Source: Xestospongia muta
Lineage: Eukaryota; Porifera; Demospongiae; Haplosclerida; Petrosiidae
Length of the DNA stretch: 64,000 nucleotides
Reading direction: 5' to 3'
NCBI GenBank assembly: GCA_963693285.1
Contig: OY848927.1
Span: 3,412,501-3,476,500 of the forward strand
Shown here: piece after piece, positions 1-11,480 of the stretch
Numbering within the stretch: position 1 is the stretch's first letter
How the letters are laid out: each line of letters begins with the position of its first letter
Notes under the pieces: generated by a model
Seen by the model: the letters and a program-made list of their open reading frames with translations, nothing else
Told to the model about the DNA's origin: nothing
Database searches by the model: none
Program-made: the position numbers and the translations under genes

Positions 1-115
1 CCAGACTCAAGTTAGTGAGTTGATGTGTAGTACATCACTTATTGGCAATGTTATAGGTATCTACCTAATGCATCATCAATAAATGATGTACTACACATCA
101 ACTCACTAACCGTGA
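1..115. repeat. Inverted repeat of leader-intron sequence
   Basis: The first ~50 bases are the end of a leader exon and its intron (the GTTAGTGAGTTGATGTGTAG region). Bases ~71-110 are the reverse complement of the same stretch, so the two arms of about 35-40 bp could form a hairpin with a ~25 base loop. The inverted copy continues into a reversed leader-exon fragment to about 150. It looks like a broken inverted duplication of the 5' cassette found before the other copies. Confidence 0.7.
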
Positions 116-219
116 GTTTAGTGGACAGTTACTAATAACTTTACTCACACATAATTAGAAGATAGCAGCCAATAGTAGTACTGATATTAAATGGAGTTTG
201 TTATCCTAATGGCTACTGA

Positions 220-377
220 TATGTCTTATTAAATTGAATTAACATTGTGTGAATGATAAACATTTATCTAGGTTGATGTAGGTGTATATCATTAGTGTGA
301 TGTTTATATTGTGTACTTATAGAGTGTAAACTAAGTATATCAGAGAGAAGTGTTCTGTTAAGTTACATTGTAAGACA
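220..377 (+). promoter_or_regulatory. Conserved type I 5' flank of copy A
   Basis: This block, ending in TTAAGTTACATTGTAAGACA just before the ATG, recurs almost unchanged upstream of copies D, F, M, N and P. Conservation directly upstream of each leader exon suggests core promoter plus 5' UTR. No individual transcription-factor site can be assigned. Confidence 0.45.
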
Positions 378-3300
378 ATGTTTGTACTACTACTGGCTAC
401 TATCTTCTTGTTATGTGTGAGTGAAGTTATTAGTAACTGTCCACCAGACTCAGGTAAGTGACTTGATGTGTAGTACATCATTTATTAACAATGTACTAGG
501 TATCTACCTGATGTTCAATGGAGATTGTTATCATAATGGCTCCTACATCAATCATATTTACATCACACCAGGAATCAGTAACTATATCTCACACCTTCAG
601 TGTGTGTTACCTAGTTCAACTTTGTCTGGAGGAGAGTGGATCTATCCTAATGGACAACCTATCAACTGTAACAGCAACAATAATAGTGATCCTCTCCGCT
701 GTATTGAATCTAATAATCCTGCTAACATCACTGTATATAGACCTAATGGACAAGATTTTTATGAATCTGCTACTCTTGATAGTACAGACAATATAGGTGG
801 TAATAAGTTCAAATGTTGTCTACCCAGTAGTTGTTCTGATCCTACTACAAACATCATCACTGTTCATATATTCAGTAAGCTATATCTCATTGTACTAGTA
901 CACACTGTTATTTGTTACTGATCTACTATAGAACATGTAGAGATCATAGACTTCAGTGTTGTTAAAGTTCCTTCAGATATAACAGTTGTTCCACAACAAT
1001 ACAGACTTCAATGTGTTCAAAGTGGAATTGATAGAAACTTCAGGTGGTATTATGTATATAACAGTCAGAGTTCTAGTATTGAGTTCAACTGTTCAACACA
1101 AAACTTTGGATACAGTTGTAGTAGTGAGAGTCAAATTATTCACAGTATTAATAATACAATTGTTCGTAATCTAACTGCTACTTGGTATGCAGAGAAGATC
1201 AATAGTGGAATATTTAGTCAGTCAAACAATAATGGTGATCATGTACATAGATTGTTTGAAAATGCTCATGAGATTGTAAGAAATCGTTACCTTACAGTAA
1301 CTGGTAAGTACTTTTACTACTATAGTTACGTGATGTCATATCTAATCCTCTCAGCTCCAGGATTCACTCCCTCTCCTCCTACTCTGGTCAACAAAACAGC
1401 TACCACTATCACTGTCAGTTGGACACCTGTTCCATCTGATGCTGATGGATATGTAGTCAATGTCACTAGTAACACACACACTGTGACACAACAGGTAAAA
1501 GGAGGTAGTCAGAATGAGATGACACTGAAGGGATTGATACCAGTAACAACTTATGACATCACAGTCAGAGCCTATCAAGATATCCTGGGACCTGCTAGTA
1601 ATGCAATCAGTATACAAACATTGCCATCAGGTATTGTAATGTCTATAAATTAGCTCATTGTCAAGTTATTTTTTAGTTATTTCATTAATTAATTGGACAC
1701 TTGTCTCATCAATTACTGAACTTGAAAACACTCAATATCATATTAATTGTATCACAACTACTGCCAATGTTACTACTGATGTTTACTGGTTAGTGAATGG
1801 AGTGATGAAGTACAACTCAATGTATACATTAATTGATTCTGATCTCCTCATATGCAACAACACACTACTGGTATATCCTGATCCACTGGGAGTATCAGTT
1901 AATGTTACCTGTATAGCAATGTATAAAGGAGTGAACTATAGTGACACTGTCATATTACAAGGTGTGTGAAATTTAGTTGTTCATCTTAACTAGGTTTACT
2001 GGTTTCTAGTTCCCAGTGGTCCTCCATCTAATGTGATGACATATATTTTAAATGATACTAGTATCAAAGTCAACTGGACTATATCATCACAGACTAGTGG
2101 ATATGTGATTGTCATTAAGTCTACTACTGGAGTAGGTACTAACAAGATATTATCTACTACAGAAAATGAAGTTCTAATCAATGGACTAAGATTGACTAGA
2201 TATTATGAGATCAGTGTGTACTCATATAAAGATCTTCCTTCAATTAATAGTACAAAAAGATTGTTAAGGTTTGATGGTGAGTTGATATTTGTATAAACAC
2301 AATGTGACTTTACTTGATTGTCTTGTTCCTAAACCAGTAACTTGTCTCTCAGTGAGTGATATCTCAACCAGTACTATTATAGTGAAGTGGACTAATCTCA
2401 GTAGTGAAGATGGTAACTGTGTAACATGCTACAAAATTTTCTATTGTTCATCTTGTCCTGAGTTATCGTCAGTGAATGCGACATTGGTCTCTGTTACTCC
2501 TCATCGGTTCACTACAACATTCAGTTATACATTAAGAGAATTGTTCAGTGGTATGAACTACATCATCACAATGACAACTAGTAATAGACTAGGAGAGTCT
2601 AGTCCAGTGACAATATTAGGTGAAACAGATCTAATGTCAAGTAATTTACATAATAATATGGTTGGTTTAATGTTGACAATAATTCACAGGTCCGAGAGGA
2701 TCACCTGCATCAATTATGGTTTTTCCATTAAATAAGACATCAAACAAAATCACATGGGAAGAGGTTGATTGTCATCTACGTAATGGTAGAATTATTGAGT
2801 ATATTGTGATCATTAGTAACAATAGTATCACATATAACCTCACCAGTAGTGAGAGATATGTCATTGTGAATGATCTAGTATTTGGTAATGTATATAACAT
2901 GAGTGTAGCTGGTGTGAACTCTATTGGAAGAGGTCCCTTCAGTGATCCTATCGAAGTACAGATTGGAACTGGTAAGTAAATTGTCAGTCTTTATGAACAA
3001 CAATTATACTTTCTACTTTGTACTCAGTTCCTGGTCCAGTTAGTACACTATCCAGTTTGATGTCTACTACATGGTCTTTTATTTCATGGAGTGTACTTAG
3101 TTATATTCCTGTAGACTATCCTATTATCACATATGAGATAGGGTACAATACTCATCAGTCTAATAGTAGTTGTTTTTCTTGTGATGAGTTTAATCCAATG
3201 ATAAAAACTAATACAAGTAGTAGAAATGTGACTATAAGTGATCTGATAAGTAACACTTGTTATCTGTTTGGTGTACGTGGTTACACTGTTAATGGTTATG

Positions 3301-3787
3301 GACTATGGACAGTAATTGGTAATATAACAGAACAAGAATCAATTATTTGTACTAATGAAGGTAATTGTAAACAATCTAGAATTTATTTTATCATTGTTTT
3401 CTTCAGTTACTTTGTCTACAACTACTAATATTAGTACTATTTCTGGACTAGGTGTACTAGTTGGTATACTGTTGATTGTAGTGATAGTTAGTGTTGTTGG
3501 GAATATCTTACAGTTTATTTACATTAGACGGTATGGATATTATTAATAATGTCAATAAGCAATTATTCTTTGTTTAATGCAGACTCAATGAACTAGTCAC
3601 TGCTACCTCTAAAGTTCAACAACAAACAGACAGTAGGTATGTTGTCATATTCTGTTATCTTGTGTTAACTCATATACTGTCTATCTATAGACCTGATGAA
3701 GATATTGAAATGAAAGTCTGTGAGCCCTACAGTCTACATCAGTCTAAACCAACTGATAATACTTTTGTGAGTGTGAACCACCAGTAG
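378..3787 (+). CDS. Copy A: Ig/FN3 type I membrane receptor, tail frameshifted
   Basis: Twelve exons: 378-453, 500-874, 932-1303, 1355-1630, 1677-1961, 2010-2276, 2326-2640, 2690-2971, 3028-3360, 3407-3530, 3583-3636, 3691-3787; about 951 codons. The order is signal peptide, Cys-containing N-terminal domain, Ig, FN3, Ig, four FN3, a transmembrane helix (GVLVGILLIVVIVSVVG) and a cytoplasmic tail. Three lesions are visible. The exon 7 acceptor reads TTG instead of TAG, although an AG 12 nt downstream (2336-2337) keeps frame. The second Ig cysteine of exon 3 is lost (RLF where other copies have RCY). A 1-nt deletion in the last exon gives a TAG at 3785 and removes the last two tail tyrosines. 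It may still make a membrane protein with altered signalling. Family identity is firm; functionality is uncertain. Confidence 0.75.
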
Positions 3788-4136
3788 ATACCAGTGTATA
3801 TGAGTGTATGTAATATATCAGTAACATGATGTTAATTATTATGTTTAGTTTTATACAGAGTTGTTGTAGTTAATGTATCTAAACAAATAATGTAGTTTAT
3901 TATTAATAAATGTTGCTTGTTTATTAAAAAGCTAAATATTTTGGTGGTGATTTAGTCACATCTACTTCATTTTACTACTCATTATTTGGGGGGGGGGCGG
4001 GGTCCTCAATGTAGATAGCTTCCAAATTCTTTTTTAAAACCCATACCTGGTAATTAAACTGCTGCTCTTCAGAAACATATTGTTTCAGTAAGAAAATTAA
4101 TCAAATAATATTAAAAATTAATGTCTTCATGTTTAG
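3788..4136 (+). other. 3' UTR-like region of copy A
   Basis: The old tail codons continue out of frame to about 3811, followed by a 3' flank shared by all type 1 copies. AATAAA lies at about 3905. A G-rich run sits near 3987-4003. No further gene is visible before the downstream tail-like exons. Confidence 0.5.
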
Positions 4137-4320
4137 GTTATACAAGAGTACAATATATTGGCTAGTCTGTCTTCAGCTGCTAATGATCAATATGACAGGT
4201 AAAGAGGAGAGGAAATAAATCTCTTTTCTATCTTTATATTTTAGGATTTATGAAGTCTGTGCTCAATCACAAGCTCAATATAATGCTACATTGGAGAATG
4301 TAAAAAAGAAAGTTCAATGA
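4137..4320 (+). pseudogene. Downstream tail-like exon pair (YNIL / DQYDR-IYEVC)
   Basis: Two short segments, 4137-4198 and 4245-4320, are flanked by good splice signals (TTTAG before, GTAAAG between, TTTTAG). Read in phase 0 they join as ...EYNILASLSSAAND and QYDR/IYEVCAQSQAQYNATLEN, then stop at TGA. The same pair recurs at 30812-30992, and its first exon at ~8717, ~26969 and ~43000, always downstream of a type 1 tail. They could be alternative terminal exons or relics of a longer tail. In phase 1 the first exon would instead add YTRVQYIG and stop. Confidence 0.4.
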
Positions 4321-4673
4321 AGTAAGTTATCAATGAAAAGTGTGCTAAATCTAGCATTGTTTTCTCACCCTCCATTCCTCCTCTCATACACAGGTCAAAC
4401 CTCGTGGTACTAATTTATTAATGCTCTCAATGAGACAGACAAGTCATTAAATCTTGATTATACTATTATTACTAATGAACTCATTCTAGTGACTTACAAA
4501 GAAGGTTTTCTTTTTATTATGAGATTTATTAAGATTGTTTGAAACAAAATCCTTTGCTACAGAGAAATTAAATTCAATCTTAGTACAGAACTCTCTCAAG
4601 TTAGACCTTTAAGATATGGTCATGTTACCTTCTTGTTAAGACTACATTGAGATCATAATACATGTCCATATAT

Positions 4674-5600
4674 TAGAGTATATTGTGATCATTAGTAACA
4701 ATAGTATCAATCACATAGAACCTCACCAGTAGTGAGAGATATGTCATTGTGAATGATCTAGTATTTGGTAATGTATATAACATGAGTATAGCTGGTGTGA
4801 ACTCTATTGGAAGAGGTCCCTTCAATGATCTTGTTGAAGTACAGATTGGATCTGGTAAGTACATTGTCTAGTGAACAACAACTATACTTAACATGAACTA
4901 TTTTGAATTAAAATATTAGTATCTATTGAACCAACATTAGACATCACTGATAATAGTAATAATATCATAATATTATTATAATGTTAATAATAAATCTATA
5001 GTCATATCATCTACCACTTTTATTATTAATGGACTTGGTGTACTAGCTGGTATAATGGGACATCTGATTTTATTCACATGTTTTATTAAATCTTCAACAG
5101 CACAGTTATAAGATATATTGTATATAATACACGTATGGGAATTTACTATCAAGAAGAGAGCAAAATCACTGTTAGTAGGACAATTTGCTACTTTGTAGGG
5201 ACACATGCAAACTGTCTTTGAATTGGTTAAAACATTAGTTTTAACTATTCATGAAATACACTTAATATACATAATAGCTCCATAAGGATGACCCTATTGT
5301 AATCTATTTAGATAATGTTTGATAGTGCTTAATGAAACATATTCATCCTGCATTTCTATCATAATTATTTTATTAAATATTGTACTAGTAATGATAATAG
5401 TAAAATGCTATAGTAATTGGTAGTAGTACACTCCATGTTTGTCATGTATGTATCAAGTTTATATATCAACAAAAGTATGATAGTTAACATTAGATCTATC
5501 AGAGAGAGAAGTGGTCTGTTAGCTCTGATAGTAAGACAATGTCAATACTACTATTAGTTGTCTTCTTGTTACGTGTGAATGAAATTAGTAACTGTCCACC
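4674..5600 (+). repeat. Segmental duplicate (partner 11286-12220) holding receptor remnants
   Basis: About 0.9 kb matches 11286-12220 with only a handful of differences. It contains a broken FN3 exon 8 (4674-4855, with a small insertion near 4708), the short exon encoding EPTLDITD, the start of a type 2 transmembrane exon (about 4999-5058) that breaks off in the middle of the helix, and then the type II promoter block. No intact reading frame is supported. Confidence 0.7.
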
Positions 5601-8423
5601 AGACTCTGGTAAGTGACTTGATGTGTAGTACATCATTTATTGACATTGTTCTAGGTATCTAGCTGATGTTCAATGGAGATTGTTATGCTAATGGCTCCTA
5701 TACCAATCATAATTACATCACACCAGGAAGTAACTATATCTCACATCTCCAATGTGTGTTACCAAATTCTACTTTATCTGGAGGAGAGTAGATCTATCCT
5801 AACGGACAACCTGTCAACTGTAACAGCAATAATAAAAGTGATCTTTTCCACTGTATTCAATCTAATAATCCTGCTAACATCACTGTATATATATAGACCT
5901 GATGGACAAGACTTTCATAAATCTGCTAGTCAATATTATACAGTTAACATAGGTGGAAATAAGTTCAAATGTTGTCTACCCAGTAGTTGTTCTGATCCTA
6001 CTACCAACATCATAACTGTTCATATATTCAATGAGTTATATCTCATTGTACTAACACACACTCTCATTTGTTACTGATCTACTATAGAACACGTAGAGAT
6101 CATAGACTTCAGTGTTGTTGAGTTTCCTTCTGATATGACAGTTGTTCCACAACGATACACACTTCATTGTGTATATAGTGGATTTTTTCAAGAATTCAAG
6201 TGGTATTACAACAACACCAATACTGAATTCAAATGTGGATGAGCACAAAATGGATACAGTTGTAATTTTGGTGGAGTACAAACTCTATATAGTGGTAACA
6301 ATACAAAGTTTCGTGCACTTACTGTTACTTGATATGCAGAGAAGATCAGTAACGGAATATTTAGTCAGTCAAACAATAATGGTAATCATGTACATAGGTG
6401 TTATGTAAGAATTGATGAGATTAGAAGAGATAGTTCTCTTACAGTAACTTGTAAGTACTTTTATTATTATAGTTACGTGATGATATATTTAATCCTCTCA
6501 GCTCTAGGATTCACTCGCTCTCCTCTTACTCTGGTCAACAAGACAGCTACCACTATCACTGTCAGTTGGACACCTGTTCCATCTGATGCTGATGGATATG
6601 TAGTCAATGTCACTAGTGACACACATACTGTGACACAACAGGTAAAAGGAGGTAGTCAAAATAAGATGACACTGAAGGGACTGATACTAGCAACAACTTA
6701 TAACATCACAGTCAAAGCCTATCAAGATATCCTGGGACCTGCTAGTAATTTGATTAGTGTACAGACATCAGGTATCATAATATCTAATCATTTATTCATT
6801 GTCAAGTTATTTTAAGATTGTTAAGGTTTAATGGTGAGTTGATATTTGTCTAAACACAATGTGACTTCATTTGATTGTCTAGTTCCTAAACCAGTAACTA
6901 ATCTCTCAGTGATTGATGTCTCAAACACTACTATTACAAACAAGTGGACTAGTCCCAGTAGTGAAGATGGTAACTATGTAACGTAATACAACATTTCCTA
7001 TAGTCCATCTTGTCCTGAGTTATCATCAGTTAATGTGACATTGGTCTTTGTTATTCCTCATCAGTCCACTACATTCAGTTACAATTTAAAAATTGTTAAA
7101 TGGAATGAACTATATCATCACAGTTAGAGCTGGTAATATACTAGGAGAGTCTAGTCCAGTGATAATATTAGATGAAACAGACCCAACATCAAGTAATTTA
7201 CATTATAAGTATGGCTGGTTATGTTATCAATAATTCACAGGTCCGGGAGGATCACCTACATCAATTATGGTTTTTCCATTAAATAAGACATCAAACAAAA
7301 TCACATGGGAAGAGGTTGATTGTCATCTACGTAATGGTAGAATCATTGAGTATATTGTGATCATTAGTAACAATAGTATTACATACTACTTCACAAGTAG
7401 TGAGAGATATGTCATTGTGAACAATCTAGTATTTGGTAATGTATATAACATGAGTGTAGCTGGTGTGAACTCTATTGGAAGAGGTCCAATTTGTGATCCT
7501 ATCGAAGTACAGATTGGAACTCGTAAGTAAATTGTCTGTCTTTGTGAACAACAATTATACTTTGTACTCAGTTCCTGGTCCAATTGGTACACTATCCAGT
7601 TTAATGTCTACTACATGGGCTGTTATCTCATGGAGTGTACCTAGTTATATTCCTGTAGACTATCCTATTATCATATATGAGATAGGGTACACTACTCATC
7701 AGTCTAATAGTAGTTGTTCTCCTAGTGATGAGTTTAGTCCAATGATAAAAACTAATACAAGTAGTAGAAATGTGACTATAAGTGATCTGATAGGTAACAG
7801 CTGTTATCTGTTTGGTATACGTGGTTACACTGTTAATGGTTATGGACTATGGACAGTAATTGGTAATCAAACTCTAGCTGAACTACTTACAACAGATATT
7901 TTCAGTGACTATTAATCAGGTTACTATCCACAACCATAGTGTCAACAATATCTCTTCAGTCGTCATCATTAGGTGCTATTGTTAAAGGTAGGCACAGTAT
8001 GAGGATTTATCACTTAGTTGATGATGTTTTCACAGTCACTTCATCTACCACTAGTACTATTACTGGACTGGGTGTACCAGTTGGTATATTGTTGATTATA
8101 GTGATAATTAGTTTCATCTTCAATATACTGCTGTTATTTTACCTCAGACAGTATGTTGAAGATTAATGTTTATAGTTATCAACAATTCTCATTTTTGCAG
8201 ACTCAAATCATTGGGAACTAATACAATTAAAGGAACAAACAGTGGGTATGTTGTCATATTTTGTTACATTGTGTTAACTCATACACTGTCTATCTATAGA
8301 CCTGATGAAGATATTGAAATGAAAGTCTGTGAGCCCTACAGTCTACATTAGTCTAAACCAACTGATGATATTTATGATGAGTGTGAACCACCAGTAGATA
8401 CCAGTATATATGAGTGTATGTAA
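5539..8423 (+). pseudogene. Copy B: Ig/FN3 receptor pseudogene (type 1 tail)
   Basis: The leader exon is 5539-5608 (type II, MSILLLVVFLLRVNE). Exon 2 has in-frame TAGs at ~5661 and at the GGE-stop site. Exon 3 carries TGA codons near 6239 and 6329. Exon 4 (6502-6771) is open. Exon 5 is missing, and of exon 6 only the last ~20 bases remain. Exon 7 has GTA-ACG-TAA near 6980. Exons 8 (7241-7522) and 9 (from 7572) are clean. An extra exon-like stretch encoding LAELLTTDIF precedes the transmembrane exon 8036-8150. Exons 11 (8201-8245) and 12 (8300-8423) follow, with a TAG directly after YSLH (8349-8351). This is clearly dead as a full gene. Confidence 0.85.
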
Positions 8424-8716
8424 TATATCAGTAACATGATGTTTATTGTTATGTTTAGTTTTATACAGAGTTGTTGTAGTTAATGTATCTAAACAAATAT
8501 TGTAGTTTATTATTAGTAAATGTTGTTAGTTTTAAAAACTAAATATTTAGTGTTGATCTAGTCACGTCTACTTCATTTTAGTGCACTTAATGTAATACCA
8601 TTCAAATTCCTTTTTCCAACCTTTACCTGATAATTCAACTGCTGCTCTTCAGAGACATCTTGTTTCAGTAACAAAATTAATCAAATAATATTTAAAATTA
8701 ATGTCTTCATGTTTAG
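8424..8716 (+). other. 3' flank of copy B
   Basis: This type 1 3' UTR sequence is shared with copies A, F and H, up to the TTCATGTTTAG acceptor before the tail-like exon. No other gene is seen. Confidence 0.4.
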
Positions 8717-8932
8717 GTTATACAAGAGTACAATATATTGGGTAGTTTGTCTTCAGCTGCTAATGATCAATAGAAATGTGAATATAAGTGATCTGATAGG
8801 TAACACATGTTATCTGTTTGGTGTACGTGGTTACACTGTTAATGGTTATGGACTATGGACAGAAATTGATAATCAAACACTATATGAACAAAACCAACAG
8901 GCACTGAGTTATAAAATAAATAAATTAACATG
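8717..8932 (+). pseudogene. Tail-like exon fused to FN3 exon 9 fragment
   Basis: The downstream tail-like exon runs to AATGATCAATA and then jumps directly into the middle of exon 9 (RNVNISDLIGNTCYLFG...). The same junction occurs at ~27022, so it was made once and copied. The fragment runs into the intron before the type 2 membrane exon. Remains of the EPTLDIT exon lie at about 8998-9032. Confidence 0.6.
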
Positions 8933-9094
8933 AGCAATGTATTATAATATTTATATACATATATTTATAATAACTGTTATTTTTGTTCAAATATTAGATC
9001 TGTTGAACCAACATTAGACATCACTGATAAAAGTAATAATATCATAATATTATTATAATATTAATAATAAATATATAGCTGCATCATCTATCCA

Positions 9095-9285
9095 TGTGAT
9101 AAACTCAATGATATTATGATTACAAATGTAGACCATAGCAACATAAAGACAATTATAGGTTTTCCAGTCTCTCTCCTTAAAAACAAAGGATTAGATCAAT
9201 GCATTGTCCACAAATACATCAAACTTCAAGCCAAGATGGAGGCTGATATCAGTTGATATTATCATTATTCAATACAATGATATCA
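9095..9285 (+). repeat. Shared intergenic block with empty hAT target site
   Basis: This block (GTAGACCATAGCAACA..., ending CCAAGATGGAGGCTGATATC) recurs at ~20580, ~32705, ~40310 and ~59680. Here TTATTCAA (9265-9272) is uninterrupted. At 59.8 kb the same octamer is duplicated on both sides of a hAT element, so this copy is the pre-insertion state. Confidence 0.65.
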
Positions 9286-9299
9286 TGTTTGCAATCAAT

Positions 9300-9505
9300 A
9301 TTTCACTAGATTCTAAACTAACAATTTCACTCTGTACATGATGAATAACACAATTATATAATGTGGTTGCTCTATTTACTAAAGTGGTGGGAATCAACAT
9401 TATCTTAATTAAAACACTTAAATTAACACATTGATTATTACTATATCTATAATAGTAAACAGATACTTCTAGGTTTGGTTGACCATAATAACATCCATTA
9501 TGTAA
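9300..9505 (-). pseudogene. Antisense Ig-like exon fragment
   Basis: On the minus strand the sequence reads as an Ig-like piece (GCYYGQPNLEVSVYYYRYSN..., then IPTTLVNRATTLYNCVIHHV). It belongs to the divergent receptor family seen more fully at 40.7-43.5 kb. Near-identical pieces lie at 22.7, 43.4 and 61.1 kb. It is isolated and partial. Confidence 0.5.
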
Positions 9506-9524
9506 TTATTTACTGCTTTCACAG

Positions 9525-9597
9525 GCTTCAATAGCTCAAATGATAGAGCATCTGACTAGTATTAAGAAGGTCTTGGGTTCATATCCCAATAGTTCTG
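9525..9597 (+). repeat. tRNA-like (Thr AGT-like) repeat, copy 1
   Basis: An A box (TAGCTCAAATGATAGAGCA, with a GCTC/GAGC D stem), an anticodon-like loop CTAGTAT and a B box in a perfect T arm (TTGGG TTCATAT CCCAA) are visible. The acceptor stem does not pair, so this is a tRNA-derived repeat or pseudo-tRNA, not a working tRNA. Similar copies lie at 22918, 43548 and 61262, each next to the antisense Ig fragment. Confidence 0.6.
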
Positions 9598-10387
9598 GTT
9601 GTCCCTCCTCTGTATTAAAGAATAATTATTAATATTATCATACCTAATCTTCCAAGTTCCCTTGAGTTATTAGGTCTATATAGTGTAATGTAAGCAGGTG
9701 TATTAGTGATGTTACATATATAATATAACTTAATTACTTAAACAAGAGTATCTACAAGAGATGAAAATCGAGTCTTTGTTTATTGTTAATAACATATTGT
9801 TTTGTTAGAAGATATTTAACAGCTCCTTTATTTAGGAAAAAGTTTTATCATCTTAAAGATATCCTTACTTTCTTTTCTTTAATTTATCATATCATTTTAC
9901 ATTAATCTTTATTCAGGAAATTGATGACCTAAAGCTAGGTCAAAATAGATTATTATAAACTGATAAAATATATCTTTCATTATCTCAAAGTTTGTTCTCA
10001 GACTATTTAGTAATATAGTGATGTAATATATGCTTTGTTAGAATGTATGCTTTGTAGTTAACAATAAATCACAATCCAATGAAGTCAATAGAAAGAATGA
10101 CTTGTTCTATAATAAAGAAGACTTGAATGATCAGTGGTACAAAAAAGATCATAATGATCATAAACAAGACTGTATAATTACAATGTAGTCCTTCAATAAA
10201 TTGTTTATTGAGTTTCTCTTTTAGTATTTCTAAATATAGTCAAGAACAATGCTGATACCAGAACTCAAGTTGAGTCCTCTTACTGTCCTGCCTGGATCCC
10301 ATGTCAATGTTGTTATAGATCTAAACCTACAGAATATTATGTATTGTTTTAATTGAATATCTCTAATATAATATAATGTGTATAGTA
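9598..10387. other. AT-rich intergenic, no gene seen
   Basis: The first ~150 bases are the flank that follows the tRNA-like repeat elsewhere (compare 43621-43800). The rest is AT-rich without an open frame I can support, ending in the type I promoter block. Confidence 0.4.
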
Positions 10388-11480
10388 CTGATGTGTCTTA
10401 ATAATGAATTAACATTGTGTGAATGGTAAACATTTATCTAGGTTGATGTAGGTGTATATCATCAATGTGATGTTTATATTGTGTAATTATAAGAGTGTAG
10501 ACTAACAGTGGTAATAACAATGGTCCTCCATCAAATGTGATGACATATATTTTAAATGAAAGTATTATCAAAGTTAACTGGACTATGTCATCACAGACTA
10601 ATGGATATGTGATTGTCATTAACTCTACTACTGGAGTAGGTACTAACAAGATATTATCTACTACAGAAGATGAAATTCTAATCAATGGACTAACATTGAG
10701 TAGATGTTATGAGATCAGTGCGTACTCATATAAAGATCTTCCTTCAATTAATGGTACACAAAGATTGTTAAGGTTTGATGGTGAGTTGATATTTGTATAA
10801 ACACAACGTGACTTTATTTGATTGTCTAGTTCCTACACCAGTAACTAGTCTCTCAGTAAATGATGTCTCAACCACTACTATTACAGTGAAGTGGACTAGT
10901 CTCAGTAGTGAAGATGATAACTATGTAACAAACTACAACATTTCCTATAGTCCATCTTGTCCTGAGTTATTATCAGTAAATTTGACATTGGTCTCTGTTA
11001 CTCCTCATCAGTTCACTACAACATTCAGTTATACATTAAGAGAATTGTTCAGTGGTATGAACTATACCATCACAGTGAGAGCTGGTAATATACTAGGTGA
11101 GTCTAATCTAGTAATGATATTAGGTGAAACAAAGCCAATGTCAGATAAATAATACTTTTAATTTTTTAATATAACTTAATACAATTTTGAAACTATGGGA
11201 TTGCCAAAGTTGATCATTTATTAGTTTGACATTAAACAATATCACATGGGAAAAGGTTGATTGTCATCTATGTAATGGTAGAATCATTGAGTATATTGTG
11301 ATCATTAGTAACAATAGTATCAATCACATAGAACCTCACCAGTAGTGAGAGATATGTCATTGTGAATGATCTAGTATTTGGTAATGTATATAACATGAGT
11401 ATAGCTGGTGTGAACTCTATTGGAAGAGGTCCCTTCAGTGATCTTGTTGAAGTACAGATTGGATCTGGTAAGTACATTGT
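10388..11480 (+). pseudogene. Copy C: 5'-truncated receptor remnant (exons 6-8)
   Basis: A type I promoter block (10388-10505) is joined directly to FN3 exon 6 (about 10520-10780), without leader or exons 2-5. Exon 7 follows (about 10832-11142) and ends without its usual donor. Exon 8, of the MGSPKL subtype, is badly broken at its start and carries the same insertion as 4674. A similar promoter-to-exon 6 joint exists near 37190. No start codon or signal peptide is available. Confidence 0.75.

Noticed and set aside
421..921. Single-exon reading of the leader plus exon 2 as one protein starting within the leader
   Set aside because: The frame runs through a clear GTAAGTG...CTAG intron. The spliced model starting at 378 gives a proper signal peptide and fits all copies.
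4976..5206. Identical 76-codon minus-strand frame, repeated at 11588-11818
   Set aside because: Its identity is explained by the 0.9 kb duplication, and it overlaps remnants of a plus-strand membrane exon and the promoter block.
9525..9597. A functional tRNA-Thr gene
   Set aside because: A and B boxes are present and the T arm pairs, but the acceptor stem cannot pair and the four copies diverge as repeats.
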